Shown: positions 1 to 8,889, counted from the stretch's first letter. The stretch: 44,347 nucleotides of DNA from Sinorhizobium psoraleae (GCF_013283645.1 NZ_JABEKV010000012.1:13277-57623), one strand, 5' to 3'. The notes: generated by a model not told the origin, from the sequence alone. Translations and numbers: made by a program.

Positions 1-573
1 GATCAACCTCAGATCGCTGCAACTGAAAAAGCGATGGGGCGTGGACGTCGCATACGGCGTTCCTGAGGAAATGCACGTAACAGCGCTGCCAGGCAGCTTC
101 CGGGATCACCTCGCCAATTGCCGCGACGAGACCGGCATGGTCGTCGGAGACCACCAGTTCGACGCCCTTCAAACCGCGCCCTTTCAGCTTGACGAGGAAG
201 TCCTTCCAGGCGGAACGGCTTTCACGGCCGGCCATCCGACCGACAGGATCTGCCGCCGCCCGTCCCAGTCGATACCGACAGCGATCAGCACCGCCTGGCT
301 CATCACCACACCGGCCTCGCGCACCTTCTCATAACGGGCATCGAGGATCAGGTAGGCAAACGGCTCTTGAAGCGGGCGCTCGGCAAAGGCGTTCAGGCTC
401 TCGTTCAGGCTCTCGTCCAGCCGCTTGTTGATCGCCGAGATCAACGACGCCGAGAAGGCATGGCCGCACAGCTCCTCGGTGATCGCCTTGACCTTCCGCG
501 TCGACACCCCTTGCACATACATCTCCGCCAAGGTTGCCACCAACGCCTGGGTGGCCACGCCCATCATAAGTGG
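1..573 (-). pseudogene. IS256-family transposase remnant (truncated, frameshifted)
   Basis: The minus strand encodes a Mutator/IS256-type transposase core. One frame runs from about 573 down to about 235 and contains the stretch around LILDARYEKVREAG, which holds the first catalytic Asp. The reading then shifts frame and continues with VVSDDHAGL (second Asp) and a WQRCYVHFLRN motif near 60-100. The N-terminal third is missing and the sequence past the HFLRN motif no longer looks like the family, so this is a dead internal piece. A 12-base unit is tandemly repeated near 390-418, inserting ESLN twice. The remnant ends about 12 bases from the nifA stop codon. IS256-type identity is from recognised motifs only. 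Confidence 0.8.
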
Positions 574-584
574 CCCCATCGACT

Positions 585-2309
585 TTAGATTTTTTTCACC
601 TGGATACGATGTCGGCGCAAAGCATAGCCGACTTGCCGCGGTGTGAGGCCGAGGATCCGAGCCGCCTTCGCCTGAACCCAGCCGGCCTTCTCCATCGCGC
701 TGATTAACAGCTCGCGGTCCGTTAGATTTGGTGTCACAGTTAAGTCGCCAGGACCATTGGGGTAACCGAGGCCCGTAGCCAAACCACTGGTCGTATGGCC
801 GCCAAGCGGCTGGCCAGCGCTTTTCCAGAGCGTTGAAGAAAAGCACTGGTCATTCTGGCAGGAGAAGTCTGATGGAACGATCGTCGCTGAACACGCGAGA
901 GTGGCGGTCCTTCGGACGCAGTTTTCAAGCTCTCGAACGTTGCCGGGAAAGTTGCATTTTGACAAGAGATCGAGCGCAGCCGGCGTGAATGCGAGATCGC
1001 GATTGTTTTCCTTGTTGAAACGGTCGAGGAAAACCCTCGCAAGGCGGGGAATGTCTCCATTTCGCTCCCTGAGTGGCGGCAAAAATAGGGGCACCACATT
1101 GATTCGGTAATAGAGGTCGGCCCTGAACTCCCCTTCTGCGACTGCGGCCTCTAGGTCCTTGTTCGTGGCGCATATGAGTCGAACGTCCACTTTGAGAGTT
1201 TTTGTGCCGCCGACTCGCTCAAGCTCACCTTCCTGCAGGACGCGCAACAGTTTCGCTTGAAATGCCGGCGAGATCTCGCCGATCTCATCGAGCAGCAACG
1301 TTCCGCCATCCGCCAGTTCGAAACGGCCTGCGCGCTGAGAGATGGCCCCCGTAAAGGCACCCTTTTCATGTCCGAACAGTTCCGATTCCAGGACGCCTGC
1401 AGACAGCGCGGCGCAGTTTAACTTCACAAAGGGTTTTTTTCTCCGAGGTGAAAGCTCGTGGATGGCCTTTGCAAAGAATTCCTTGCCAGTGCCGCTTTCG
1501 CCCCTGAGAAGCACCGCAGAATTGGTTCTTGCAACGATTTTGACGCTTTCAACCAACCGCTTGAGTGCAGGGTTTTCCCCGATAATCCAATCGATTCTTG
1601 TGGGCCGTTGTCGGGCAGATTCGGGCAGTTCCTTGTCGGCTGAACTAACCTCGCGAGCGACTTCCTCACTCACGATCGGCTGGCCATCGCGGTTCTCGTG
1701 GCGATGCAGCCGAATCGCCCGGGCCGCAAGGTTGGCGACCATGGACAGGAAACGCACCTCTTCCTCAAATTGTGTCCTGGTGGCACCATCCTTGGCGCGG
1801 TCGATCCACAATGTGCCAAGCGTTTCTTGATCGACCTTCATTGGGACACCAATGAAGGTGACTTGGCCAGTGCCGCTCAAAATGCTTTGAAGCTCATCCT
1901 GGAACAGGTCCGACTTGCAAATGTCCGGTACGACTAGCGGCGCGCCTTTTGCGACGATTTTGTCTATTGCAGCCTTCGCTGGAATATAGCGAGCACCTGA
2001 TGATGCATGCTCAACCCCAGAACTTGCAGTTGTCTCGAGCTCTCCTTCAGCGGTCAGAACCACGATTGCGCCGCGCCGCATTGGCAGAAGTGCGGGGAGG
2101 GTGTTAAGCACATTGGCAAGCCTGCTCTCAATACTGGCTGAGGTGATCAAGACCCTCGATATCCGGTAGAGACCGCTGCACCCCAAGTCTCGTTTGTGCA
2201 TGGTTTTAGCGGATAATTCAGTCATACCCTCATCGAGCCGATCGTTGCGAGGAAACATCCCAAGCGTTGTACGGACGGCTTGTAGTTCCCAACGGGAAAT
2301 TGCGACCAT
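585..2309 (-). CDS. nifA: NifA, sigma54-dependent activator of nif and fix genes
   Basis: NifA binds TGT-N10-ACA sites and activates sigma54 promoters under low oxygen. The reading gives 574 residues: an N-terminal GAF-like domain (about 45-200), an AAA+ domain with Walker A GESGTGKE (270-277), the sigma54-contact loop GAFTGA (317-322) and Walker B around 336-342, and a C-terminal helix-turn-helix (about 545-570). The inter-domain linker carries Cys452, Cys464, Cys484 and Cys489 with C-X11-C-X19-C-X4-C spacing, the mark of oxygen-sensitive rhizobial NifA. The start is uncertain: Met29 (2225) or Met37 (2201) align better with known NifA N-termini, and no candidate has a strong ribosome site. 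It lies 82 bases downstream of fixX and probably shares its transcript. nifB does not follow; an IS remnant does. Confidence 0.96.
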   Translation of the reverse strand: MVAISRWELQAVRTTLGMFPRNDRLDEGMTELSAKTMHKRDLGCSGLYRISRVLITSASIESRLANVLNTLPALLPMRRGAIVVLTAEGELETTASSGVEHASSGARYIPAKAAIDKIVAKGAPLVVPDICKSDLFQDELQSILSGTGQVTFIGVPMKVDQETLGTLWIDRAKDGATRTQFEEEVRFLSMVANLAARAIRLHRHENRDGQPIVSEEVAREVSSADKELPESARQRPTRIDWIIGENPALKRLVESVKIVARTNSAVLLRGESGTGKEFFAKAIHELSPRRKKPFVKLNCAALSAGVLESELFGHEKGAFTGAISQRAGRFELADGGTLLLDEIGEISPAFQAKLLRVLQEGELERVGGTKTLKVDVRLICATNKDLEAAVAEGEFRADLYYRINVVPLFLPPLRERNGDIPRLARVFLDRFNKENNRDLAFTPAALDLLSKCNFPGNVRELENCVRRTATLACSATIVPSDFSCQNDQCFSSTLWKSAGQPLGGHTTSGLATGLGYPNGPGDLTVTPNLTDRELLISAMEKAGWVQAKAARILGLTPRQVGYALRRHRIQVKKI

Positions 2310-2391
2310 GCTGACATTGTCACGCGCTTACGTGTGCACTTGTGAGCGCCCGTGACCGTACCCGTCTCGTCAGGCAAAAGCGAGATGCAAG

Positions 2392-2685
2392 TCATCCGAA
2401 TTTAAAAAGCACACCGAATCCACCTCGCGGATAGCTCCAATCAATGTCACCGCTCTCTTCGCACAGTACTCTACATGTACCGCACTCCATGCACCCGTCC
2501 GCAGTAACCTCTACTTGGCCGTCTTCATTCACCTCATAGCAATTCGCTGGGCAGACAAGGGTCAGCGCGAGCAGGTTTGAGCTCGGAGACTGATGCTGTC
2601 GGACCTTGATGTGCGGCCGTCCCGCGTCTACTAGGTAACGGTTCTGATAAAGCTTGTCCTCGATGCGAACGACTGAAGCTGTCAT
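2392..2685 (-). CDS. fixX: FixX ferredoxin-like protein
   Basis: This 97-residue ferredoxin-like partner of the FixABC complex passes electrons toward nitrogenase. Cys65-X2-Cys68-X2-Cys71, together with Cys45-Pro and further cysteines at 49 and 75, fits a single [4Fe-4S] cluster of the FixX family. The N-terminal half is basic and the C-terminus ends in an aromatic FKFG tail. It starts 14 bases after the fixC stop and is the last gene of fixABCX. The AAGGGGAGAAATG region in front of the start gives a clear ribosome site. Confidence 0.95.
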   Translation of the reverse strand: MTASVVRIEDKLYQNRYLVDAGRPHIKVRQHQSPSSNLLALTLVCPANCYEVNEDGQVEVTADGCMECGTCRVLCEESGDIDWSYPRGGFGVLFKFG

Positions 2686-2699
2686 CTCATTTCTCCCCT

Positions 2700-4007
2700 T
2701 TAGCGCCAGGCCAGTGCGAAACGGACTGCGTCACTGAGAAGTCCCCATCGCGAACGCGCCTTGATAAAGGCCGCCTTAGTCGCTCTTTCCTTCTCGATCT
2801 TGGGCGTGCCGTCAACGCGCACGAAGTTTTGCGCCGCCTGCGACAGCAATTGCGGGTAGGTCATGAAGAAATTGCGTGAATTCGTATGAAGCAGGGCGGG
2901 CATGTCCTTGTACTTTCTAAGGTCTTTCACAACGAAGGATTTGTCCAGCATGACCTTATAAAGCGAGAGGTTCTCCCTAGTCATCGGGCGCCTCCGGCTC
3001 TTAATTGTGGCGATCGCTTCGCCGGCGATGCGACCCGACGTCATGGCGAGGTTCGAGCCCTCACGGTGCACGGCGTTGTTGAGCTGCGCCGCGTCGCCAA
3101 CCACAACCCAGCCATCCCCAAAGAGCTGCGGAATTGCCTTGAACCCGCCCTCCGGAATGAGGTGCGCTGCATATTCCTTAATCTCTGAGCCTGCAAGTAG
3201 CGGCCGGATTGATGGATGGTCCTTGAACGCGTCAAGAAGGGTATACGGTCTTTCCATGGTCTCTGCGAAATCGGAGACAAGGCAGCCGATGCCAATCGAG
3301 ATTGATTCCTTGTTTGTGTAGAGGAATCCCAACCCGACCATTCCGCGCGAGATTGTCCCAGCCGCTTCAACAACGCAGCCTTGATCGCCGGTAAGACCGA
3401 AGCGCTCAGCGATGACTTCTTCCGGCAGGAAATGCATTTCCTTGACAGCGAGTGCCACCGCTTCGGGTTTCGGCACCTTACGAAATCCTGCCTTCGTGCC
3501 GAGGAGGCCGTTCACTCCCTCGGCGAGAACGACCACGTCCGCATGGATGATGCCGCCCGCTCGATCGGTGTGTATGCCTATCACCTTACCGGTCGCGTCG
3601 ACAGCCAGTCCCGTCGCCGTCGTCTCGCACAAAACGACCGCGCCCACCGCTCGCACTTTCCGCGAAAACCACTTGTCGAACTGGGCGCGAATGATCGTGT
3701 AACGGTTTGGCGTCGGCTCATTGAAGTCGTCCGACCGGTAGTGCATTCCGGCGTGTGACGTGTTGTCCATTAGCCAGAATCGCTGCTCGACTAGATGCCG
3801 CTCAAGAGGTGCATCATCCCGGAAATCTGGAATGATTGTCTCCAGCATGTTGGCGTACAGGATGGCGCCTTGGACGTTCTTGGAGCCCGGGTATTCTCCG
3901 CGCTCCAACTGCAATACCTTTAGACCCCGACTTGCCATCACGTAAGCAGCCGCGTTTCCAGACATACCGGCACCGACAACGATCGCGTCGAATTTTTCCT
4001 CGGTCAT
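2700..4007 (-). CDS. fixC: FixC, ETF-quinone oxidoreductase-like flavoprotein
   Basis: FixC is the membrane-associated flavoprotein of the electron-bifurcating FixABCX complex, which moves NADH electrons to quinone and to ferredoxin. The 435-residue product opens with an FAD-binding Rossmann motif (GAGMSG at 12-17, followed by an Ala-rich helix and the acidic ERGE end). A second FAD motif (VVVGDAAQLNN) lies near residue 300. Length and both motifs match the FixC/ETF-QO family. It sits 10 bases after fixB and 14 bases before fixX, so the four genes are one transcription unit. Confidence 0.96.
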   Translation of the reverse strand: MTEEKFDAIVVGAGMSGNAAAYVMASRGLKVLQLERGEYPGSKNVQGAILYANMLETIIPDFRDDAPLERHLVEQRFWLMDNTSHAGMHYRSDDFNEPTPNRYTIIRAQFDKWFSRKVRAVGAVVLCETTATGLAVDATGKVIGIHTDRAGGIIHADVVVLAEGVNGLLGTKAGFRKVPKPEAVALAVKEMHFLPEEVIAERFGLTGDQGCVVEAAGTISRGMVGLGFLYTNKESISIGIGCLVSDFAETMERPYTLLDAFKDHPSIRPLLAGSEIKEYAAHLIPEGGFKAIPQLFGDGWVVVGDAAQLNNAVHREGSNLAMTSGRIAGEAIATIKSRRRPMTRENLSLYKVMLDKSFVVKDLRKYKDMPALLHTNSRNFFMTYPQLLSQAAQNFVRVDGTPKIEKERATKAAFIKARSRWGLLSDAVRFALAWR

Positions 4008-4017
4008 AGGTCTTACC

Positions 4018-5127
4018 TCAGTTCACAAGTTTCAGACGGTTGAGCGGCGCCAACCGTCTGACGAAAGCTTCCGCCAATGTAGGCAGAAAGCTGACCGCAT
4101 CGGCGATAACACCGACATGGGCGAAATCGAATATTGGCGCGTTCGGATCGGTGTTGATAGCGACAATGAGATCAGCTCCCTCGACGCCAACGCGGTGCTG
4201 GACTGCGCCTGATATTCCAGCCGCTATATAGAGCTTCGGGCGGATCGTTTTGCCCGTTTGGCCGATCTGCCGATCAAATGGCATCCACCCCTTTTGCACA
4301 AGCGGCCTGGAACAGCCATAATCACCTCCGATCGTCCGCGCGAGGTTCGTCACGGCCAGCAGGTTCTCCGCAGCGCCGAGCCCCAGTCCGCCGGCAACCA
4401 CTACGTCCGCATAGGCGAGATTAGCGTTCTCCGACTGGCCATCGGAAAGGAAACCGAGAACCTTCGTGACGATCTCTTCCTCGAACATTCTCCAGTCGTG
4501 CAGGATTACCCGCCCAACCGGCTTGTTTGAGCGCTGTGGCATGCGCATGACCCTTGGCCGTATAGTCGCCATTTGGGGCCGGGAATTGAGCGTATAGATC
4601 GTGCAAAGCAACGAGCCACCGAATGTGGGACGGGTGGCTGCTAGTGAACCGTCCGCATCCACATCAAGTCCGGTGCAGTCGGCTGTGAGCCCTGTCAGCA
4701 GTGTCGTCGCGACGGAACCGGCGAGATCTCGACCCAGTGTCGTCGCGCCGAGAAGCAGAATCTCGGGTTTATAGGTATTGACGAGATCTGTCAGTGCCCT
4801 AGTGAAGGGCTCGTTTCGATAGTCGGTGAGCAGCGGCTCCTCGACGAGATAGGCGAGGTCGGCGCCGTAAGCGAAGGCCTCAGCAACGGCATGTGAGGTA
4901 GAACCTCCCGGCGGCCCGAGAATAACACCTGCAAGCTGAACACCCAGTTGGTCAGCTAGTCTGCGGCCTTCGCCGAGAAGCTCGAACGAGACCGGGTGTA
5001 CCTGACCGCGTTCTAGTTCCATGAAAACCCAGACGTGCCGGTAATCCCTGAATTGCTCAGGCAGCTCCTTCTTCATCCCGGCACGGCCTTGGACCGGTGG
5101 CGACGCTTTACTTTTTCGAGTTCCCAT
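4018..5127 (-). CDS. fixB: FixB, electron transfer flavoprotein alpha subunit-like
   Basis: This is the alpha subunit of the FixAB electron transfer flavoprotein. The 369-residue product has the N-terminal ETF fold and the C-terminal FAD-binding domain, with the family signature near residues 300-330 (PKLYIAAGISGAVQH and the following IVAINTDPNAPIF). The annotated start at 5127 is supported by AGGAG six bases upstream; an in-frame Met18 (5076) is an alternative. It is 17 bases downstream of fixA and 10 bases upstream of fixC. Confidence 0.96.
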   Translation of the reverse strand: MGTRKSKASPPVQGRAGMKKELPEQFRDYRHVWVFMELERGQVHPVSFELLGEGRRLADQLGVQLAGVILGPPGGSTSHAVAEAFAYGADLAYLVEEPLLTDYRNEPFTRALTDLVNTYKPEILLLGATTLGRDLAGSVATTLLTGLTADCTGLDVDADGSLAATRPTFGGSLLCTIYTLNSRPQMATIRPRVMRMPQRSNKPVGRVILHDWRMFEEEIVTKVLGFLSDGQSENANLAYADVVVAGGLGLGAAENLLAVTNLARTIGGDYGCSRPLVQKGWMPFDRQIGQTGKTIRPKLYIAAGISGAVQHRVGVEGADLIVAINTDPNAPIFDFAHVGVIADAVSFLPTLAEAFVRRLAPLNRLKLVN

Positions 5128-5144
5128 AATCTGCTCCTATCTCC

Positions 5145-5996
5145 TCACGTGCTGCCGGTAGAGGAGAGCTCGTGTTCCAGCGCCGGCTGGTTGGTAAAAA
5201 TGGAAGCGACCAGCTCGTCAGCCACGTCGTGCGCCCCCTTTTCAAGGGTCTCTATCTGCACCGCTTTTTGCTCTCGCGGGGTGGGGGCGAAGACGCGCTT
5301 AACGACCGTCGGTGAACCACGCAGCCCGCATTTGGTGATGTCTTCAATGCCGGCTTCCGCCGCATTCCACTTGACGATCTCGCTGCGTGCGGCGCGCAAG
5401 GCATCATCAAGTGAGCCGCGGCGAATGGCATTCGATCCCTCTAGCATAGTGATAAGACAAGGCAATTCGCTCTTCAGGACGTGCGTGCCGCCTTCCGAGC
5501 GACGCTCGACCCTAATCGCGCGCGTGGTGAGATCAATGGAATTGATTCTTGCGACATAGGTCAACTGTACGAGGTTCAGGCGCTTGGCTATTCCGGGGCC
5601 GACCTGGGCGGTATCGCCATCGATCGTCTGCTTGCCTGTGAAGACGATATCAGGCGTACCAAAGCTGTTGCCAATCTTCGCGATTGCCTGAGAGAGAGCA
5701 AATGAAGTCGCCAGCGTGTCGGAGCCGGCAAAGTGACGGTCGGTCAGGAGTACCGCGCGGTCTGCGCCATAAGTGAGCGCCTTGCGCAGTGCTTCCTCGG
5801 CCATGGGTGGGCCCATCGTGAGCACCGTAATATCGCCGCCATGGTGGTCACGCACCTCGAGTGCCTGTTCGAGGGCAAAAAGGTCGTAAGGGTTGATGAT
5901 AGTCGGCACGCCTTGGCGCATGATCGTGTTCGTCACCGGATGGACGCGTATCTGCGCTGAGTCCGGCACCTGCTTGATACAGACTACTATGTGCAT
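5145..5996 (-). CDS. fixA: FixA, electron transfer flavoprotein beta subunit-like
   Basis: This is the beta subunit of the FixAB flavoprotein and the first gene of fixABCX. It has 283 residues and starts MHIVVCIKQVPDSAQIRV, a typical ETF-beta N-terminus. The adenine-nucleotide-binding region includes TGKQTIDGDTAQVGP near residue 120. The C-terminal third has the usual PRGSL-like loop and an extended helix. A sigma54-type promoter (6052-6067) and a NifA site (6142-6157) lie just upstream, so fixA is probably transcribed independently of nifW. Confidence 0.96.
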   Translation of the reverse strand: MHIVVCIKQVPDSAQIRVHPVTNTIMRQGVPTIINPYDLFALEQALEVRDHHGGDITVLTMGPPMAEEALRKALTYGADRAVLLTDRHFAGSDTLATSFALSQAIAKIGNSFGTPDIVFTGKQTIDGDTAQVGPGIAKRLNLVQLTYVARINSIDLTTRAIRVERRSEGGTHVLKSELPCLITMLEGSNAIRRGSLDDALRAARSEIVKWNAAEAGIEDITKCGLRGSPTVVKRVFAPTPREQKAVQIETLEKGAHDVADELVASIFTNQPALEHELSSTGST

Positions 5997-6051
5997 GAGG
6001 TCTCTTTAGCTCCGATCGCATGTGAGCATGACGTTTTTCGCATCTCTTCCA

Positions 6052-6067
6052 AGCACCAATCATGCCA
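6052..6067 (-). promoter_or_regulatory. Sigma54 -24/-12 promoter of fixABCX
   Basis: Read on the minus strand this is TGGCATGATTGGTGCT: GG and GC separated by ten bases, the invariant sigma54 spacing. The -12 half is GTGC rather than TTGC. It lies 56 bases upstream of the fixA start, with a TGT-N10-ACA site about 80 bases further up. Confidence 0.7.
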
Positions 6068-6097
6068 ACCAGCTGTGGCTCGACAATACCGTGAACC

Positions 6098-6562
6098 TCA
6101 AGCGCTTTTCGGTTCAGCGCGTGCAGATGGCGTGACAGTGTTGTCGGCTTCAGGACATTGGATTGTCGCAACCGCGCCACATTTGTCGCTTCCCGATGAC
6201 TTCAAGACGGAGTCCAATGACACAAAGGTGCGGCTAAGCGCGGCTGCTTTAGTCGGGTCGCGTTCCTCAAGCACCCTAAAGATCCGATGTGAAAGCGGCG
6301 AAGTGGTTGCAAAGTCCGCATAGGCGCGTTCGAGCGCTTCGCGTGCACGGGCCACGGCCGCCACCGCGCCGAGATCGGAAAAACCCTGCTCGGCCAGATA
6401 TTGTCCCATGCGCTTCATGATGTGGAGCCGAGAGATATCAAGCACCTTCGGCTCATAGGAAACGCCAAGAGTCTCGAAGAAGTCTTCGGCAGCCGACAAG
6501 CTCTTTAGCCGTGTGAGAATGTCGGTGACATCACCAGTAAGGGCCTGACTGTTACAAATCAT
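6098..6562 (-). CDS. nifW: NifW, nitrogenase-protective protein
   Basis: NifW is linked to protection or maturation of the MoFe protein. The product from Met at 6562 has 154 residues; the family is usually about 100-150. The N-terminal half carries the NifW core (LKSLSAAEDFFETLGVSY, then VLDISRLHIMKRMGQYL). The start is fixed by AAAGGAG eight bases upstream, although the frame stays open to 6667. The C-terminal 40 residues beyond the core are not conserved in my reading and look like a loose tail. It follows nifS by 110 bases, and the fixA activator site is inside its end. Confidence 0.9.
   Translation of the reverse strand: MICNSQALTGDVTDILTRLKSLSAAEDFFETLGVSYEPKVLDISRLHIMKRMGQYLAEQGFSDLGAVAAVARAREALERAYADFATTSPLSHRIFRVLEERDPTKAAALSRTFVSLDSVLKSSGSDKCGAVATIQCPEADNTVTPSARAEPKSA
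6142..6157. promoter_or_regulatory. NifA upstream activator site for fixABCX
   Basis: TGT-CGGCTTCAGG-ACA is an exact TGT-N10-ACA NifA site. It lies inside the 3' part of nifW and about 80 bases upstream of the fixA -24 element. Confidence 0.7.
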
Positions 6563-6672
6563 TGCATGCTCCTTTCTTTTGCCGGACAGTGAAGCCGGCG
6601 CCAGCAGGCCTTTTTCATTTGTGTCCATAAGAGCAGGACGCGGCCGCTGATTGTCTATCCTCAGCATGTCGC

Positions 6673-7836
6673 CTATCCGACAGGAACTCGAGCAGATCCC
6701 TGGAATTTCCTAACGATTCCGGGTATAACATGGAGTACCTGATCAACATCTTCCTCACGGTTAAACCGTGAGAACGAGAAGCGGACCGCTCCGAGTGCCG
6801 CAGTGTCGGGCATGTGCATAGCCTCTAGAACATGGCTCGGCCTCAGGAAAGAAGAGTTGCAGGCGGAGCCGGAGGAGCAAGCGATGCCGTGGCGGTTGAG
6901 CAGCAACTCTATAGCTTCGCCGACAGCACCGTCGAAGGTGACGCTTGTGGTATTTGGTAACCGCGCCAGCGGATCGCCATTGACGGAGGTTCTGGGGATG
7001 TGCTCAAGAAGTCCTTTCTCCAATCGGTCGCGAAGCGATTTGATCCATGTGTTTTCCTCGTCCATACCTTCCAAAGCAAGTTCGGCCGCCTTGCCCAAAC
7101 CTACTACCCCGGGAATGTTCTCAGTGCCCGCCCGTCGGTCGCGCTCCTGGTGCCCACCCTTGATGAGCGCGTGAAAAGGCACGCCACGTCTTATGTAGAG
7201 TGCGCCAACGCCTTTGGGCCCATGGAGCTTGTGGCCGGAGAGCGACAGCATGTCGATTGCGGTCGATTTCAGGTCCATCGGAAGCCTGCCGACCGCCTGC
7301 ACTGCGTCGGTGTGGAAAATTGCGCCCACCTGCTTGGCCATGTCAGCGAGCGTAGCTACAGGGAAGATCGTTCCCGTCTCGTTGTTTGCCCACATTATTG
7401 AGACGATTGCCACACGATGTGTGAGGGCCGTCCGATAGGCGTCAATGTCAAGCCGGCCGTGGTGATCCACCGGAATCCTGTGCACCTTGATACCACTTGT
7501 TTTCTCGAGGTGCGTGCAGAGCGCCAGCACGGCCGGATGTTCGACCGCTGAAGTGATGATCTCTGTTCGCCCAGGCATCACGTACAGGGCCGAAAGAACC
7601 GCCGTGTTGTTGCTTTCGGTCCCGCCCGACGTGAAAATGATCTCATGCTCGAACTTGGCACCGATCAGCGCTTGCAGTTGTTGGCGGGCTGTCTTCATCG
7701 CTGCGCCAGCAACGGCGCCAGCGTCATGCTTAGACGAAGGGTTGCCAAAGTGATCCGTAAAGAACGGCAGCATCGCCTGAAGAACTTCGGAATCGACACG
7801 TGTCGTTGCGTTATTGTCGAGATAGACAGGCCTCAA
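6673..7836 (-). CDS. nifS: NifS cysteine desulfurase
   Basis: NifS is a PLP enzyme that takes sulfur from cysteine for Fe-S cluster building. I place the start at TTG 7836, preceded by GGAAGGG, because the product (387 residues) then begins directly with the family N-terminus (RPVYLDNNATT). It also puts the PLP lysine (SGHK) at 203 and the active cysteine (SSGSAC) at 326, within one residue of the classical NifS numbering. The frame stays open upstream to 8034, into iscN, but that extension does not resemble NifS. It lies between the iscN-type gene and nifW. No nifU is present. Confidence 0.93.
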   Translation of the reverse strand: MRPVYLDNNATTRVDSEVLQAMLPFFTDHFGNPSSKHDAGAVAGAAMKTARQQLQALIGAKFEHEIIFTSGGTESNNTAVLSALYVMPGRTEIITSAVEHPAVLALCTHLEKTSGIKVHRIPVDHHGRLDIDAYRTALTHRVAIVSIMWANNETGTIFPVATLADMAKQVGAIFHTDAVQAVGRLPMDLKSTAIDMLSLSGHKLHGPKGVGALYIRRGVPFHALIKGGHQERDRRAGTENIPGVVGLGKAAELALEGMDEENTWIKSLRDRLEKGLLEHIPRTSVNGDPLARLPNTTSVTFDGAVGEAIELLLNRHGIACSSGSACNSSFLRPSHVLEAMHMPDTAALGAVRFSFSRFNREEDVDQVLHVIPGIVRKFQGSARVPVG

Positions 7837-7957
7837 GTATGCCGCCCTTCCGCTTAGAGAAATGACGCAGCGAGCCCGCTGGGGCATCAGCATGAAGTGT
7901 CTCTTGCTTGATCCTTCTTGTGATGACCTCGCATTCTCGTTCTCCCTCTCCTCGCGA

Positions 7958-8278
7958 TCAACCGAAGGACTTTCCGCAGGCGCAGTTCTCTCGCGCGTTG
8001 GGATTGTCGAAGGTGAATCCGGGGGAATTGACACCCGGGGTGAAATCCACTGTCATGCCGCCGACATGAGGTTGAGAGTCTCGGTCGATGAATACCTTGA
8101 CCCCACCCGCCTCAATGACAGCATCCCCGTCGCGTGGCTCGCTCTCCAAACCTAGGTTGTATTTGAAACCGGAGCAGCCGCCCGCTTCCACTTTGATGCG
8201 TAACCCATTCGCCGGCTCGGGAGCCTGGGTTACCGCAAACTTTATTGCGGCAATTGCGCTGTCGGTGAGCGTTACCAT
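7958..8278 (-). CDS. iscN: IscA/HesB-type Fe-S assembly protein (IscN-like)
   Basis: This A-type Fe-S carrier/scaffold has 106 residues. It has the invariant cysteines of the family, Cys35 (GGCSG) and Cys99/Cys101 (CACG near the end). The start at 8278 has AGGAG eleven bases upstream; the frame extends further up but without family similarity. It is the first gene of the iscN-nifS-nifW unit and is preceded by a sigma54 promoter and a NifA site. In other rhizobia an equivalent gene named iscN heads nifUS; the symbol here is by analogy. Confidence 0.9.
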   Translation of the reverse strand: MVTLTDSAIAAIKFAVTQAPEPANGLRIKVEAGGCSGFKYNLGLESEPRDGDAVIEAGGVKVFIDRDSQPHVGGMTVDFTPGVNSPGFTFDNPNARENCACGKSFG

Positions 8279-8316
8279 AGGTTCGTTTCTCCTAATTTTG
8301 AGTTGCCTGCGAACGA

Positions 8317-8332
8317 TGCACCTAGTGTGCCA
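8317..8332 (-). promoter_or_regulatory. Sigma54 promoter of iscN-nifS-nifW
   Basis: The minus strand reads TGGCACACTAGGTGCA, with GG-N10-GC spacing and a perfect TGGCACA -24 half. The -12 half is GTGC. It lies 39 bases upstream of the iscN start. Confidence 0.75.
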
Positions 8333-8376
8333 ACGAGAAACCATCATGAAAACAACACGATGTTCAAACACGGCCA

Positions 8377-8392
8377 TGTCGTATGTGCGACA
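8377..8392. promoter_or_regulatory. NifA upstream activator site for iscN-nifS
   Basis: TGT-CGTATGTGCG-ACA is an exact TGT-N10-ACA match, about 50 bases upstream of the iscN -24 element. Confidence 0.7.
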
Positions 8393-8452
8393 CGGTCGGA
8401 GTTGCGACATTCGGTGATTAGCCGAGTTCGTATGAGGTTCTCCGCAACGCAC

Positions 8453-8787
8453 TGAGCATTGAAAGGTTTATGCTCGGCGCTCGCTCAAATCCGCGACGCG
8501 GTACCGGTCGGCTAGGCGTGCTCCCGAACCTGGAATTTGCCCTGAATGGAACACCTTCGGCGTTTCGGCCCTGATGCTCTCGGGGCATCTCACAAGTGTC
8601 CTCGAGGCCAAAGCGCACCTCGCACCGACACCAAGAGAACAGCCGAACCGGCGTGCGGCCGAAATGATGCGGTCACGTCCCCAATAGTCACGGCCAAATT
8701 AGCCAGATTACGCACGCGATCACCACGGGTAGGTGAGGTTCGTCTACGATGGCGCGATCGACGCCATGCGACAGATTATGTCGACTT
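8453..8787. other. Intergenic region between divergent nif promoters
   Basis: I see no recognisable gene here. Short open frames on both strands have no family resemblance. The stretch separates the minus-strand iscN control region from the plus-strand activator site at 8788. Confidence 0.5.
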
Positions 8788-8803
8788 TGCCGATTTGTTG
8801 ACA
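8788..8803. promoter_or_regulatory. NifA-type upstream site (one mismatch)
   Basis: TGC-CGATTTGTTG-ACA differs from TGT-N10-ACA by one base. It is embedded in a block from about 8779 that closely resembles the block at 21059-21088. It lies about 88 bases upstream of the -24 element at 8890. Confidence 0.5.
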
Positions 8804-8889
8804 CGGCCTTACTTCACGAGATTGTTCCATGTTGATGCCCAAGCGCCTGAAAACACGGCGAAATGGATTATTGCTTCCCCCAGCAAAAG

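Noticed and set aside
184..846. A 220-codon minus-strand frame spanning the IS256 remnant and the end of nifA
   Set aside because: The first 90 codons lie in nifA in another frame. Only the part below 573 is transposase-like, so it is not one gene.
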